The notes beneath the pieces are model-generated. The model was given only the letters and a program-made list of their open reading frames with translations. It had not been told where the DNA came from and ran no database searches. The position numbers and the translations under genes are program-made. 64,000 nucleotides of DNA from Chitinophagaceae bacterium. Its GTDB lineage: Bacteria > Bacteroidota > Bacteroidia > Chitinophagales > Chitinophagaceae. The stretch spans positions 1-64,000 of the forward strand of contig SAIX01000114.1 of assembly GCA_004028765.1 (NCBI GenBank), read 5' to 3'. Positions 27,357 to 34,491 of this stretch are shown here, in pieces (positions within the stretch are counted from its first letter, which is position 1; every line of letters starts with the position of its first letter).

Positions 27357-28397
27357 TTAGTTTTTTGAGGAAGGGACCGGGATCGGCACTCCTTCTTTTA
27401 CCGGTGTACCAAAATCAGGCGAGCCATCGGGTTTCCATGTGAAGGGTTGCGTTCGTGGCGATCTGAAACCGCCGCAGCCCTGCCCCGGCTTACTGTTGGC
27501 ATGATACAGTATCCAGTTTTCCTTTCCATCTGGCGAAACAAAAAAAGAATTGTGTCCCGGTGCATATACGCCATTCTCCCTGGATGCACTAAATACGGGC
27601 TCTGGATTTTTTTTCCATGATGCAGCCGAAAGCAGGTCGCTGTTGGCATCGGCTGTTAACATACCCAATGCATAAAACTCCGTCCAGCAACCACTGGCAG
27701 AATAGATAAGGTACAATTTGCCATTATGCTCCAGCACTTCAGGCCCTTCATTCACGTTTACATGCGGCGGGTTATTTGCATCGTGCAGGTCCCCATGTTT
27801 TTCCCAGTCGAATTCGGGTTTTGATATGCGCACACGCTCTCCTTCGGTTGTCCAGGGATTTTTCATCCGGCAGATATAAATATCCTGTTCTCCGTTCCTG
27901 TCGCCCTCCCATCCTGACCATATTAAATACAGCTGTCCGTTATAGTTGAATACAGACCCATCGATGGCCCACTTATCATCGGGGGTGTACAATTTGCCTT
28001 TTAATATCCAGTTCCCGTTCAGCGGGTCGGCAGTATTGTTTTCGAGAACCCATAAACGGTGCTGGTTATTATTACCGCTGTCGGCTGCAAAATAGATATA
28101 CCATTTGCCTTCGAGAAAATGCACCTCAGGCGCCCATATCTCTTTGGAATAAGGCCCGTTTGCCGGAGGTGTAAATACCACTTTTTTTTCCGCGTGCACG
28201 AGATCGGCAATGGAACGGGTTTTCCATAAAGTGATATTGCGCCCAGTAGTATGGGTATAGTAATAATACCCATCTTTATAAATACACCAGGGATCAGCGC
28301 CCGATGGAAGAATCGGATTCGAGAAAACCTGTTTATCCTGTGCAGCCAGAGATAATGCCGAACAGAAAAATACCAGAAAGAAAATCGTGCGGCGCAT
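27357..28397 (-). CDS. Secreted glycoside hydrolase family 43 enzyme
   Basis: The 346-residue protein has a signal peptide (1-19). The five-bladed propeller of GH43 is recognisable: NPILPSGADPWCIYKDGYYYYTHTTGRNITLWKT with the base aspartate in ADPW, KEIWAPEVHFLEGKWYIYFAAD, WAIDGSVFNYNGQLYLIWSGWEGD with the pKa-modulating aspartate, and NEGPEVLEHNGKLYLIYSASG with the acid glutamate. Family members are arabinofuranosidases, xylosidases or galactosidases; the specificity is not readable. It acts in the periplasm or extracellularly on plant polysaccharide fragments. The gene lies between the PfkB kinase and the MBL hydrolase in one operon. Confidence 0.93.
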   Translation of the reverse strand: MRRTIFFLVFFCSALSLAAQDKQVFSNPILPSGADPWCIYKDGYYYYTHTTGRNITLWKTRSIADLVHAEKKVVFTPPANGPYSKEIWAPEVHFLEGKWYIYFAADSGNNNQHRLWVLENNTADPLNGNWILKGKLYTPDDKWAIDGSVFNYNGQLYLIWSGWEGDRNGEQDIYICRMKNPWTTEGERVRISKPEFDWEKHGDLHDANNPPHVNVNEGPEVLEHNGKLYLIYSASGCWTEFYALGMLTADANSDLLSAASWKKNPEPVFSASRENGVYAPGHNSFFVSPDGKENWILYHANSKPGQGCGGFRSPRTQPFTWKPDGSPDFGTPVKEGVPIPVPSSKN

Positions 28398-28412
28398 TGC
28401 TTTATTTTTTTA

Positions 28413-29297
28413 TCAGGATACGATCTGCATTTGTTTCAATTTATTTTTTACGTCTGCTTCAGTACCGGTAAAAGGGCCCGATGATTGAAGTTTCAGCGTA
28501 GCCATTGCTGCTGCGAATTCCCCCGCTTCACGGATAGGGATTTCCCTGATCCGCTGAGAGAGATAGCCTGCCATATAGGTATCCCCACAGCCTGTGGCAT
28601 CCACCAGTGGACTGGGAGGATACGCAGGTATCTCATAAAAATGATCACCGTCATATACCAGCGAGCCTTTGCTGCCGAGCGTGATGATTACTTCTTTTAC
28701 GCCCCATTCTGCCAGTTGCAGGGCCCCTTTCCGGATATCGCTTAACCCGGTTAGCTGCAGGGTTTCTGTTTCATTTACTTTTAGGAAATGGATAAGGGGG
28801 AGAACGGATTTCTTTTCTGTCCAATCCACCGGGAATACCTCTTCTCCCCTTACTTCCCTCAGGAAGCCCTGTGCATCGAGCGAAATAAGGGAGTTGCGCG
28901 ATAAAGCTTCTATCAGTACCGCCGGTATATCATCTGCCAGCAAGGGTCCAAGGTGAAATATCCTGCTTTCAGCCATCAAGGCAACTTCGGGTGTAAAGGG
29001 GTCCGCCTTTTGCAAAACCTTTTGTTCGCGGTGGTCGGGGTTATCGTTAGGGTAAATATTCACAAAATTAACCGTGTGTTTTCCAGGGATACAGGTAACC
29101 TCAATCCCTTTGGCAGCAAGGCTTTCAGCGAATCCGGTTTCCCCTGGCCCAACAGAGGTGATCAGGTGATATTTCAATCCCATTCCCTGCACAGCGTTCG
29201 AAAAATAAAAGGAAGTGCCACCCGGCATCTGCACTTCCTTATGCCTTGTGATCACTTTATCGAGGGTAATATGTCCAATGCAACAGATATCGTACAT
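28413..29297 (-). CDS. PfkB-family carbohydrate kinase
   Basis: The 294-residue cytoplasmic protein belongs to the ribokinase fold. The N-terminal CIGHITLDKVITRHKEVQMPGGTSFYFSNAVQGMG contains the substrate-binding GG motif, and the C-terminal signature VDATGCGDTYMAGYL holds the catalytic aspartate and anion hole. It phosphorylates a sugar, inositol or nucleoside with ATP. As first gene of an operon with a GH43 enzyme it could phosphorylate the released sugar, but PfkB kinases also act on inositol and this cannot be decided here. Confidence 0.88.
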   Translation of the reverse strand: MYDICCIGHITLDKVITRHKEVQMPGGTSFYFSNAVQGMGLKYHLITSVGPGETGFAESLAAKGIEVTCIPGKHTVNFVNIYPNDNPDHREQKVLQKADPFTPEVALMAESRIFHLGPLLADDIPAVLIEALSRNSLISLDAQGFLREVRGEEVFPVDWTEKKSVLPLIHFLKVNETETLQLTGLSDIRKGALQLAEWGVKEVIITLGSKGSLVYDGDHFYEIPAYPPSPLVDATGCGDTYMAGYLSQRIREIPIREAGEFAAAMATLKLQSSGPFTGTEADVKNKLKQMQIVS

Positions 29298-29401
29298 AGA
29301 TGAATAAAGGATGAAACGGGTATAGTATCTTTTAAATATAAGGGAAAGAGTTGAAGGAAGCGTTATCCCGGCGGCCGGGCGGAAACCCGTTTCTCCTATG
29401 A

Positions 29402-29435
29402 AAAAGCAGGAAATTCACAGGTTTTACCTGCTTTT
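29402..29435. terminator. Hairpin resembling a terminator upstream of the SWIB gene
   Basis: AAAAGCAGG (29402-29410) pairs exactly with CCTGCTTTT (29427-29435). The T-run is short. No known gene ends here on either strand, so it could close a small RNA or be a bidirectional insulator. Confidence 0.4.
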
Positions 29436-29523
29436 ACCCATTTTCATAAATACTTGTTTTTGAATGTTGGGAAGTTGTACATTAGTAAGGTAAAAATTAG
29501 TTAACCCATTAAAATTACACACA

Positions 29524-29913
29524 ATGGCAAAAGCAAAAAAGGCAGCTAAAAAAGCAGCCCCTAAAAAAGCCGCAAAAAAAGCAGCTCCTAAAAAAGCCGC
29601 TAAGAAAGCAGCCCCTAAAAAAGCCGCAAAAAAAGCAGCTCCTAAAAAAGCAAAAGCAAAGCGTAAACCCAATGCAGCCTTTATGGCTCCGCTCACCGTT
29701 AGTGCAGCACTCGCTGATGTTGTGGGTAGCAAGCCGATTCCAAGAACAGAAATCATCAAAAAAATCTGGGACTATATCAAGAAAAATAAATTACAGGACG
29801 GAAAGAACAAGCGTATGATCAATGCAGACGCAAAACTGAAAACCCTGTTTGGCAAAGCCCAGGTTTCTATGTTCGAGCTTGCTACAATCGTTAACAAGAA
29901 CGTGAACAAGTAA
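29524..29913 (+). CDS. Histone-H1-like lysine/alanine-rich protein with C-terminal SWIB/MDM2 domain
   Basis: The 129-residue protein has two parts. Residues 1-48 are repeats of AAPKKAAKK, resembling the C-terminal tail of histone H1 and likely to bind DNA non-specifically. Residues 52-127 are a SWIB domain (FMAPLTVSAALADVVGSKPIPRTEIIKKIWDYIKKNKLQ, INADAKLKTLFG, VSMFELATIVNKNV). SWIB proteins occur in chlamydiae and Bacteroidota, often in H1-like fusions, and are thought to act in chromatin organisation; their role is not proven. The gene stands alone with its own terminator. The repeat tract is prone to length change by recombination. Confidence 0.93.
   Translation: MAKAKKAAKKAAPKKAAKKAAPKKAAKKAAPKKAAKKAAPKKAKAKRKPNAAFMAPLTVSAALADVVGSKPIPRTEIIKKIWDYIKKNKLQDGKNKRMINADAKLKTLFGKAQVSMFELATIVNKNVNK
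29530..29660 (+). repeat. In-frame DNA repeat encoding KKAAPKKAA units
   Basis: A 24-nt unit (lysine/alanine/proline codons) repeats about five times, alternating between two codon variants (GCAGCCCCT and GCAGCTCCT; GCCGCA and GCCGCT) so that the exact period is 48 nt. The near-identity at DNA level suggests recent slippage or recombination. Confidence 0.8.
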
Positions 29914-29934
29914 GAAACAAAAATTGATTTTAAA

Positions 29935-29962
29935 AACCTCCTGCACAACAGGAGGTTTTTTT
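29935..29962 (+). terminator. Rho-independent terminator of the SWIB gene
   Basis: A 9-bp exact stem AACCTCCTG / CAGGAGGTT (29935-29943 and 29949-29957) with a 5-nt loop runs into a T-tract. A-residues upstream extend the stem. Confidence 0.9.
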
Positions 29963-30120
29963 ATGCACACAAATAAATTGTACACAATCAGTATTTCCTG
30001 TTTTCCGGGATATGCATGAAGTGATCAACATAGAATCTCATGAGAACATTTCATATCCGGGCAATTTTATAACTGCAATAAATTCTCCATTGAGAATTTA
30101 AACAAAGTTCCCGTACACAC

Positions 30121-30330
30121 AGGATTCAAACCTGCGACCTTCACGCGAATAGTGTAGAGCGCTATCGTCACAAATAAAAAAGAGCAACCTTTGCTGATTG
30201 CCCTTTTTGTCGGGAAGACAGTCCCGCCAAGGCGGGAGAACCTACGACCCTCACGCGAATAGTGTAGAGCGCAATCGTCAAAAATAATAAAGAGCAACCT
30301 TTGCTGATTGCTCTTTTCGTCGGGAAGACA
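30121..30330 (-). repeat. Two tandem 110-bp decayed tRNA-derived units downstream of tRNA-Pro
   Basis: The blocks 30131-30220 and 30241-30330 align at a constant offset of 110 bases with only a few mismatches. Each contains a tRNA-like segment (minus strand: TAGCGCTCTACACTATTCGCG, then a T-arm remnant) followed by a copy of the tRNA-Pro terminator and the first bases of its 3' acceptor strand. The T-arm of the distal copy (30120-30139) is nearly intact, differing by one base from the functional gene. No unit has a paired acceptor stem, so these are relics. They probably arose by tandem duplication of the tRNA 3' region. Confidence 0.75.
30289..30316 (-). terminator. Terminator of tRNA-Pro
   Basis: On the minus strand AAAGAGCAA pairs exactly with TTGCTCTTT (30308-30316 with 30289-30297), starting 3 bases after the tRNA 3' end and running into a T-rich stretch. 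A copy with one mismatch occurs 110 bases further along (30179-30206). Confidence 0.75.
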
Positions 30331-30393
30331 GGATTCGAACCTGCGACCCCCTGGTCCCAAACCAGGTGCGCTACCGGCCTGCGCTACTTCCCG
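30320..30393 (-). tRNA. tRNA-Pro (anticodon TGG)
   Basis: The 74-nt sequence folds as a complete cloverleaf: acceptor CGGGAAG/CTTCCCG, D stem GCGC/GCGC, anticodon stem CCTGG/CCAGG with loop TTTGGGA, and T arm GCAGG-TTCGAAT-CCTGT. The anticodon TGG reads CCA and other proline codons. The discriminator is A and CCA is not encoded. Confidence 0.95.
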
Positions 30394-30465
30394 TCCTGCT
30401 TTTACCACCGCTTGCGCAGGTGATTTCCGGAACCGGTTTTACCCGGTTTGTAACTAAGCGAAGAG

Positions 30466-30556
30466 CGGTGAGGGAGGGATTCGAACCCTCGGTACATCTT
30501 AAAGGACGTACGACGGTTTAGCAAACCGTTGATTTCAGCCACTCATCCACCTCACC
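30466..30556 (-). tRNA. tRNA-Ser (anticodon GCT)
   Basis: The 91-nt class II tRNA has acceptor GGTGAGG/CCTCACC, anticodon stem ACGGT/ACCGT with loop TTGCTAA, a long variable arm (GTACGTCCTTTAAGATGTAC) and T arm GAGGG-TTCGAAT-CCCTC. The discriminator is G as expected for serine. Anticodon GCT reads AGC/AGU. It lies 72 bases upstream of tRNA-Pro on the same strand. Confidence 0.95.
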
Positions 30557-30640
30557 GTCCGACTCTTTTCAGAGAGGGCTGCAAAAATAGGCCGCAGGCC
30601 GATAACTGCCAAAAACAATACAAAAAACCTGGAAAATAAA

Positions 30641-30661
30641 CATCCCGCCGTGGGCGGGATG
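30641..30661 (-). terminator. Hairpin terminator between dnaA and tRNA-Ser
   Basis: CATCCCGCC pairs exactly with GGCGGGATG around a GTG loop. On the minus strand it is followed by TTTATTTT, so it can end dnaA transcripts. It lies 34 bases after the dnaA stop. Confidence 0.8.
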
Positions 30662-30695
30662 TTTTCACTAAGGTTATCTCAATACCAATCAATAG

Positions 30696-32129
30696 TTACA
30701 TGGCTGCAAGCTGTACTTTCTGCGTAAGCTCCATTACATTTTCGCGGAAGATGGAATCTGTATCCATTAGGTCTTTCACGGTTTGGCAGGAATGGATCAC
30801 GGTAGTATGATCGCGGCCGCCAAAATGTTCCCCAATGGTTTTAAGCGAGTTCTTGGTAAACGCTTTCGCGAGGTACATCGTGATCTGCCTTGCCTGCACG
30901 ATCTCGCGTTTACGGGTTTTCTGCAGCAGTTTATCGTATGACACATCAAAGTATTCGCAAACCATTTTCTGGATCGCATCGATGGTGATCTCTTTGCTGC
31001 TTGTTTTTACAAAATTCCGTAGCACTTTTTTGGCCAGTTCCACATCAATGTCTTTTTTATTGAGGGAAGATTGAGCCAGCAACGAGATCAATGCACCTTC
31101 CAGTTCGCGAACATTGGTATTGATATTATAGGCCACATATTTCACCACTTCTTTGGGCATATCCAGTCCATCGTTCTTCATTTTCTTTTCAAGGATCTCG
31201 ATACGGGTTTCGTAATCGGGTATCTGCAGGTCGGCACTCAAGCCCCAACGGAAACGGCTTAGCAAACGCTCCTGCATCCCGTCAAGGTCTTTCGGTGGTT
31301 TGTCTGAAGTGAGCACCAGTTGCTTACCGCTCTGGTGCAGGTGGTTAAAGATGGCGAAGAAAGCATCCTGGCTTTTTTCGGCCCTGCTGAAGAACTGAAC
31401 ATCATCGATGATCAATACATCGATCAGTTGGTAAAAATGGATAAAGTCGTTGATTGCGTTGTTACGGCTGTGGTCCTGGAACTGGTTGATAAATTTTTCA
31501 CTGCTCACATACAAAACCACTTTACTGGGATGCAGCCTTTTTACTTCATTGCCAATGGCCTGGGCCAGATGGGTTTTTCCCAAACCCACACCTCCATAAA
31601 TCACCAGCGGGTTAAAGGAATTGGCACCGGGTTTTTCCGCAACCGTTTTACCGGCCCTGCGGGCAACGCGGTTGCAATCGCCTTCGATAAAAGAATCGAA
31701 CACATACATATGGTTCAGCTGCGGGTCGATCTGCATTTTCTTCAAACCCGGAATAACAAATGGATTTTTCACCGGGTTATCGATCACCAGCGGGAAATTC
31801 ATTTCATTGTTATTATAGGTTTTCATACTGCTGGCAGGTACATCCATCGAGCCGTTGCGGCTGTTCGTATTACCGCTATCTACCATGATGCGGTATTCGA
31901 GGCGCGCATCTTTACCAAGTTCCCTTTTCAGGGTTTTGGCAAGCAGGTTTACGTAATGCTCTTCCAGGTATTCGTAAAAGAATTGGCTCGGTACCTGTAT
32001 CATCAATACATTACCCTTCAGCTCAACAGGCGTGATAGGTTCGAACCAGGTTTTGAAATGTTGCCATTCTACAATGTCTTTAATGATCTTTAAACAATTG
32101 CTCCAAACAGATTCTGCGTTCCTGGCCAT
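30696..32129 (-). CDS. dnaA: Chromosomal replication initiator protein DnaA
   Basis: The 477-residue protein has all four DnaA domains. Domain I (1-85: VWSNCLKIIKDIVEWQHFKTWFEPI) mediates self-interaction. A short linker with NTNSRNGSM follows. Domain III is the AAA+ ATPase with Walker A GGVGLGKTH, Walker B VLIIDDVQFF, sensor I LTSDKPP and sensor II arginine in VRELEGALI. Domain IV is the DNA-binding region, with KTRKREIVQARQITMYLAKAFT and the signature GGRDHTTVIHSC. It initiates replication at oriC. DnaA boxes lie directly upstream, consistent with autoregulation or an origin. The gene stands alone between tRNA-Ser and the split nucleotidase. Confidence 0.98.
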   Translation of the reverse strand: MARNAESVWSNCLKIIKDIVEWQHFKTWFEPITPVELKGNVLMIQVPSQFFYEYLEEHYVNLLAKTLKRELGKDARLEYRIMVDSGNTNSRNGSMDVPASSMKTYNNNEMNFPLVIDNPVKNPFVIPGLKKMQIDPQLNHMYVFDSFIEGDCNRVARRAGKTVAEKPGANSFNPLVIYGGVGLGKTHLAQAIGNEVKRLHPSKVVLYVSSEKFINQFQDHSRNNAINDFIHFYQLIDVLIIDDVQFFSRAEKSQDAFFAIFNHLHQSGKQLVLTSDKPPKDLDGMQERLLSRFRWGLSADLQIPDYETRIEILEKKMKNDGLDMPKEVVKYVAYNINTNVRELEGALISLLAQSSLNKKDIDVELAKKVLRNFVKTSSKEITIDAIQKMVCEYFDVSYDKLLQKTRKREIVQARQITMYLAKAFTKNSLKTIGEHFGGRDHTTVIHSCQTVKDLMDTDSIFRENVMELTQKVQLAAM

Positions 32130-32176
32130 ACGAAAAGAAAGAATTTATAATGAGTTATATTATTCAAATGATCTTC

Positions 32177-32232
32177 TTATCCACTTCCCTGCTCACGCTT
32201 CAAGTTATCCTATTTTTTCCACATGTGGATAA
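32177..32232. promoter_or_regulatory. Cluster of DnaA boxes upstream of dnaA (possible autoregulatory site or oriC)
   Basis: Three 9-mers resemble the DnaA box TTATCCACA: TTATCCACT (32177-32185, one mismatch), TTATCCTAT (32205-32213, weaker) and an exact inverted box TGTGGATAA (32224-32232). The exact box overlaps a 10-base palindrome CCACATGTGG. An A/T-rich tract (32276-32300) lies alongside and could be an unwinding element. Bacteroidota origins are not always next to dnaA, so autoregulation is an equal alternative. Confidence 0.55.
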
Positions 32233-32291
32233 GTAGAAAAAAATAAATCAGGGGTGCGAATATGTAGACTTTATGTTGAAAAAAAAATTTT

Positions 32292-33224
32292 TTATTCCCT
32301 TGTTTTTTTCCCTACAACCACAGTATGGGCATTCGCCAGATTTTTTTGCCGGTTCCCGGGAAATTGATAGTCTAAACGCCCCAGTTCTATCCCTGCCCAG
32401 CCCACCTGGTTTACCAATGTATCGCCCCCTTTCCGGTTACGGTATTTCCGTGGTTCCGTAAAGAAACGATGGGTATGTCCACCAATGATCAGGTCTATGT
32501 CGTAACATTCTTTTGCAAGGATCTCATCACTCACCTTATCGTCTTCGTATTTATCGCCCAGGTGCGAAAGGCAGATAATCATATCACAACCCTGTTTCCG
32601 GAGCAGCTCTGCATTTTTATTTGCTTCTTCGATCGGGTTCAGGTAAACCGTTTTGCCATACAGGTTATCGGGAACCAGTCCACGCAGCTCAATACCTACA
32701 CCCAGCACACCGATCTTACAATCACCTTTCTGAAAAATTTTATATGGCTGAAACTTCCCTTCCATTGGCGTGCCGGAAAAATCATAATTCGCTATCAGTA
32801 AAGGAAACCCGGCTTTATCGAGTTGTGTTGCGAAATTTTCGAGCCCCGCATCAAAATCGTGGTTACCGATGGTGGCCGCATCATATCCCATCATTTTCAT
32901 CGCTTTCATTTCGGGTTCGCCTTTGTACATATTAAAGTATGGCGTGCCCTGGAAAATATCGCCCGCATCCAGTAATAAAACCTGTCCACCTTCGGCCCTG
33001 ATCTCTTCTATCAAAGCAGCCCTTGCCGCAACGCCCCCGAGCCCCTGGTTACGGCTACCATCCATCGGAAAAGGATCCAGTCTGCTGTGCACATCGTTGG
33101 TATGTAAGATGGTGATACGCTTTGGAGCGGCTGCTTCAGCAACAAGAGGCAGCAGGGCCCCGGCTGCCAATGCACCGCTTGTAAGCGCGGTATTGCGGAT
33201 AAATTTTCTCCTGTTAATTAACAT
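32292..33224 (-). CDS. Metallophosphatase domain of a 5'-nucleotidase (UshA-type N-terminal half)
   Basis: The ATG at 33224 gives 310 residues with a Tat-like leader (NRRKFIRNTALTSGALAAGALLP). The calcineurin-like metal site is complete: ILHTNDVHSRLDPFP (DxH), LLLDAGDIFQGTPY (GDxxQ), GNHDFDAG (GNHD), ICLSHLGDKY and IGGHTHRFF (GGHTH). It hydrolyses phosphate esters, probably nucleotides, outside the cytoplasm. The C-terminal substrate-binding domain of usual 5'-nucleotidases is missing here and is encoded by the preceding gene, whose 3' end overlaps this start by 11 bases. The proteins probably function together. Confidence 0.9.
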   Translation of the reverse strand: MLINRRKFIRNTALTSGALAAGALLPLVAEAAAPKRITILHTNDVHSRLDPFPMDGSRNQGLGGVAARAALIEEIRAEGGQVLLLDAGDIFQGTPYFNMYKGEPEMKAMKMMGYDAATIGNHDFDAGLENFATQLDKAGFPLLIANYDFSGTPMEGKFQPYKIFQKGDCKIGVLGVGIELRGLVPDNLYGKTVYLNPIEEANKNAELLRKQGCDMIICLSHLGDKYEDDKVSDEILAKECYDIDLIIGGHTHRFFTEPRKYRNRKGGDTLVNQVGWAGIELGRLDYQFPGNRQKNLANAHTVVVGKKTRE

Positions 33225-33957
33225 TGACCACTCTTTTTTCGATTGAATAATCCAGCGGTTTGCCCTCATTTGTCATTTGGCTTACAAATTCGATGAGTGC
33301 ATCCCGCATCAGGTATCCCTTGTTCTGCTGTGGTATTTTTTTCAGCATTTCACAATCGCTTCCGCCATTTGCAACATAATCCGAATTGGCGATCGTATAA
33401 ACAGTGTTCGCATCAAGTGGTTTGCCATTGATGATCACATTTACTGCTTTTTTGTCTTTAATACCCATTGTTATACCAGATGAAACCGGCCATCCGCCAT
33501 CCGAAGCCGTTTTATCGAGAAACTGCTGCAACACATTTCCTTTCACATCCTGCAATACAATGAGGTTGTCGAATGGCATCAGTTCATAAATTTTACCAAC
33601 TGTGATATTGCCCTTGGGAATACCCGAACGGATACCGCCCTGGTTCATAAAACCTGCATCCACTTTTCGCGCAAATTTTTTTTCGGCCATAGTACGGATA
33701 CAATCCGCCATAAAATTTCCAAGTCCGCTTTCAGGTTGCCGCGCAGTATGTTCTTTGCTGGAAAAGCCGATCACTTTTCCCATTGACTCGTTCAAGGAAG
33801 CCGCATATGGTTTGAGCATCGCATTAACAGAAGAATCTGTTTTCCTGTTTTTTTCGATGCGGTAATCATTAAATGAAACAGAAGTGATCTGTGTAGGAAC
33901 CGTACAGGAAACCAATAAGGCAATGCAAAAAAAGACAAGCGAATTTCTCCTGTACAT
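33214..33957 (-). CDS. Lipoprotein with 5'-nucleotidase C-terminal (substrate-binding) domain
   Basis: The 247-residue protein has a lipoprotein-type signal (FFCIALLVSCTVPTQ, Cys18). From about residue 45 it matches the 5'_nucleotid_C domain: ESGLGNFMADCIRTMAE, DAGFMNQGGIRSGIPKGNITVGKIYELMPFDNLIVLQDVKG, and VYTIANSDYVANGGSDCEML. The FMNQGGIR and NSDYVANGGSD segments normally hold arginine and aromatic residues for the nucleoside base. It lacks any metallophosphatase domain; that is encoded by the next gene. Gene order (C-domain first) excludes a simple frameshift of one ancestral gene. Confidence 0.9.
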   Translation of the reverse strand: MYRRNSLVFFCIALLVSCTVPTQITSVSFNDYRIEKNRKTDSSVNAMLKPYAASLNESMGKVIGFSSKEHTARQPESGLGNFMADCIRTMAEKKFARKVDAGFMNQGGIRSGIPKGNITVGKIYELMPFDNLIVLQDVKGNVLQQFLDKTASDGGWPVSSGITMGIKDKKAVNVIINGKPLDANTVYTIANSDYVANGGSDCEMLKKIPQQNKGYLMRDALIEFVSQMTNEGKPLDYSIEKRVVNVN

Positions 33958-34038
33958 TGTTAGTTAGGTTGACTTACCAAGATACAATAATAATATTCCC
34001 GTTGTACTGTTTTTTTAACCTAAAGACAATTTTAATCC

Positions 34039-34046
34039 TACTTTTG
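34039..34046 (+). promoter_or_regulatory. Candidate -7 element of the DUF3127 gene (TACTTTTG)
   Basis: TACTTTTG fits TAnnTTTG and ends 19 bases before the ATG at 34066, which would give a short leader. No clear -33 element was seen. Confidence 0.4.
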
Positions 34047-34065
34047 AGGCCATAAAAAAAGTTAT

Positions 34066-34437
34066 ATGTCTTACGAGATCACCGGTAAACTGGTAGCTGT
34101 TTTTGATATCGTTCAACGTACCGAAACCTTTAAAACAAGGGAATTTGTAATTGAAAAAACAGAAGATATTGGTGGAAGAACCATTACCAATTATGTAAAG
34201 TTTCAATGTGTGCAGGACAAAACAGCAATGCCCGACCGGTTTCATATGGGAGATGAAGTTCGGGTTCAGTTTAATATCAAGGGAACGAAATGGGTGAAGG
34301 ACGGAAGGGAAAATTATATTACCAACCTGGATGCATGGAGAATGGAAACTTCGAAGCTTGGGCAGGGGCCGGCCGATTCAGCAAATTACAATGACATGCC
34401 GCCCCCATCGGATAATGTGGATGATCTCCCTTTCTGA
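34066..34437 (+). CDS. DUF3127 protein with SSB-like acidic C-terminal tip
   Basis: The 123-residue protein is a small beta-rich domain, likely an OB-fold (YEITGKLVAVFDIVQRTETFKTREFVIEK, YVKFQCVQDKTAMPDRFHMGDEVRVQFNIKGTKW, NYITNLDAWRME). I recognise it as the DUF3127 family, widespread in Bacteroidota and uncharacterised. The tail after residue 100 is disordered (GPADSANYNDMPPPSDN) and ends VDDLPF. That is nearly the DDIPF tip by which single-stranded DNA-binding protein recruits repair and replication partners. It may therefore be an SSB-like or SSB-competing factor; this role is an inference. It is a lone gene with its own promoter. Confidence 0.85.
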   Translation: MSYEITGKLVAVFDIVQRTETFKTREFVIEKTEDIGGRTITNYVKFQCVQDKTAMPDRFHMGDEVRVQFNIKGTKWVKDGRENYITNLDAWRMETSKLGQGPADSANYNDMPPPSDNVDDLPF

Positions 34438-34491
34438 TAAAAAAAAGCTGTACCAAACAGCTGCTGCTTTTTAGGATCAATACCTGACAGT

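Noticed and set aside
29530-29660. Possible CRISPR-like array
   Set aside because: The periodic units are in-frame lysine/alanine codons with no unique spacers.
29424-29759. 111-residue open frame antisense to the SWIB gene, rich in AAFLGAAF repeats
   Set aside because: It is the mirror of the lysine/alanine repeat on the plus strand; the plus frame has a real SWIB domain and a terminator.
30067-30408. 113-residue frame on the minus strand
   Set aside because: It runs through tRNA-Pro and its relics; the apparent protein is a translation of tRNA sequence.
31320-32093. 257-residue plus-strand frame
   Set aside because: It lies wholly antisense to dnaA and matches no family.
32292-33957. Frameshifted single 5'-nucleotidase gene
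   Set aside because: The gene for the C-terminal domain comes first in transcription order and both products have their own export signal, so it is a split pair and not a broken gene.
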